Assembly: GCF_013416525.1 (NCBI RefSeq)
Contig: NZ_JACCEM010000004.1
Location: 414,250-478,249, forward strand
Source of the DNA: Parapusillimonas granuli
GTDB lineage: Bacteria; Pseudomonadota; Gammaproteobacteria; Burkholderiales; Burkholderiaceae_B
DNA length: 64,000 bases
Direction: 5' to 3'
The notes under the pieces are model-generated. The model saw only the letters and a program-made list of their open reading frames with translations. It had not been told where the DNA came from and did no database searches. Within the stretch, counting starts at the first letter, position 1. Every line of letters starts with the position of its first letter. The position numbers were made by a program, and so were the translations under genes. Positions 63,894 to 64,000 of the stretch are shown here, piece after piece.

Positions 63894-64000
63894 TCCCCAG
63901 TTGGGATCATTGAAAATTCCCCACCTGCTTTTCGGAGATAAAGCAGATGGATACTCAGATGAATTGGAACCAGCGCATCATGGCAGCTCATGCCAAGCCT
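63870..64000 (+). mobile_element. Probable left end of an insertion element
   Basis: Downstream of the hipA break, TCCCCAGTTGGG and GAAAATTCCCCACCTG resemble ends of IS21-like elements from memory, but the rest is outside the window. Weak evidence; family not assigned. Confidence 0.35.
63947..64000 (+). CDS. Start of an unknown gene, cut by window edge
   Basis: An ATG at 63947, with GGAG ten bases upstream, begins a frame of 18 codons (MDTQMNWNQRI...) open at the edge. If the element is an insertion sequence, it could be a transposase or accessory gene. Product not recognised. Confidence 0.4.
   Translation, partial: MDTQMNWNQRIMAAHAKP

Overview
The window looks like chromosome of a high-GC betaproteobacterium of the Alcaligenaceae (Bordetella/Achromobacter type). 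The evidence is the strong G/C third-position bias, a Bug-family solute receptor, ubiquinone biosynthesis (Coq7), a TamA/TamB pair beside mrp/dcd, and gene content and order familiar from that family. I ran no database searches; family calls come from motifs and remembered homologues.

Layout. (1) 1-10.3 kb, minus strand: a lipid-linked polysaccharide (O-antigen or capsule) operon. A WecA/WbpL-type initiating transferase is followed by a WbpO/TviB-type dehydrogenase, a WbpP/TviC-type epimerase, a MurJ-like flippase, three GT4 glycosyltransferases and an asparagine-synthase-type amidotransferase. Together they predict a sugar such as N-acetylgalactosaminuronamide. The operon runs off the left edge. 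(2) 10.4-10.6 kb: a compact unit with its own promoter, C-rich anti-Shine-Dalgarno-like motifs and a strong intrinsic terminator. It is either a small RNA or an attenuated leader of the polysaccharide operon. (3) 10.7-15.7 kb, minus strand: a cbb3-like terminal oxidase operon (a CcoS-CcoN fusion, CcoO, cytochrome c, SCO, a membrane protein) overlapping coq7. (4) 15.9-29.8 kb: OsmC, folA-thyA, a MocR regulator divergent from an omega-amino-acid aminotransferase, the glycine cleavage operon gcvTHP behind a tandem glycine riboswitch, an HI0933-type flavoprotein, a large basic-amino-acid decarboxylase and dCTP deaminase. (5) 29.9-40.6 kb: tamB-tamA-mrp (minus), a small membrane protein, metG, a cation-efflux protein with a 15-bp tandem repeat, and a hemolysin III-type membrane protein.

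(6) 40.7-49.6 kb: an apparent accessory operon (AhpD-like protein, acyl-CoA-dehydrogenase-like flavoprotein, rubredoxin, NitT/TauT-type ABC transporter), a Fur-box-preceded TonB receptor unit and an MFS transporter divergent from an AraC regulator. (7) 50.4-54.9 kb: an ECF41-type sigma factor with characteristic neighbours (carboxymuconolactone-decarboxylase-like protein, NmrA-like protein with an internal deletion, SDR, OsmC). (8) 55-59.4 kb: a catabolic cluster (Fe(II)/2-oxoglutarate dioxygenase, LysR, nitrilase-superfamily amidase, RraA-like protein, Bug receptor).

(9) 59.4-64 kb: a rearranged, eroding region with a truncated MocR abutting a DedA-like fragment, intact paiB, a P1-family peptidase, a beta-lactamase-family remnant, an AhpD-like gene, and a hipBA module whose hipA is broken after about 60 codons, apparently by a mobile element running off the right edge. 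No tRNA, rRNA or CRISPR array was recognised. The best candidates for something new are the leader/sRNA at 10.4-10.6 kb, the CcoS-CcoN fusion oxidase with coq7 coupling, the rubredoxin/flavoprotein/ABC operon and the dioxygenase-nitrilase-RraA-Bug cluster.
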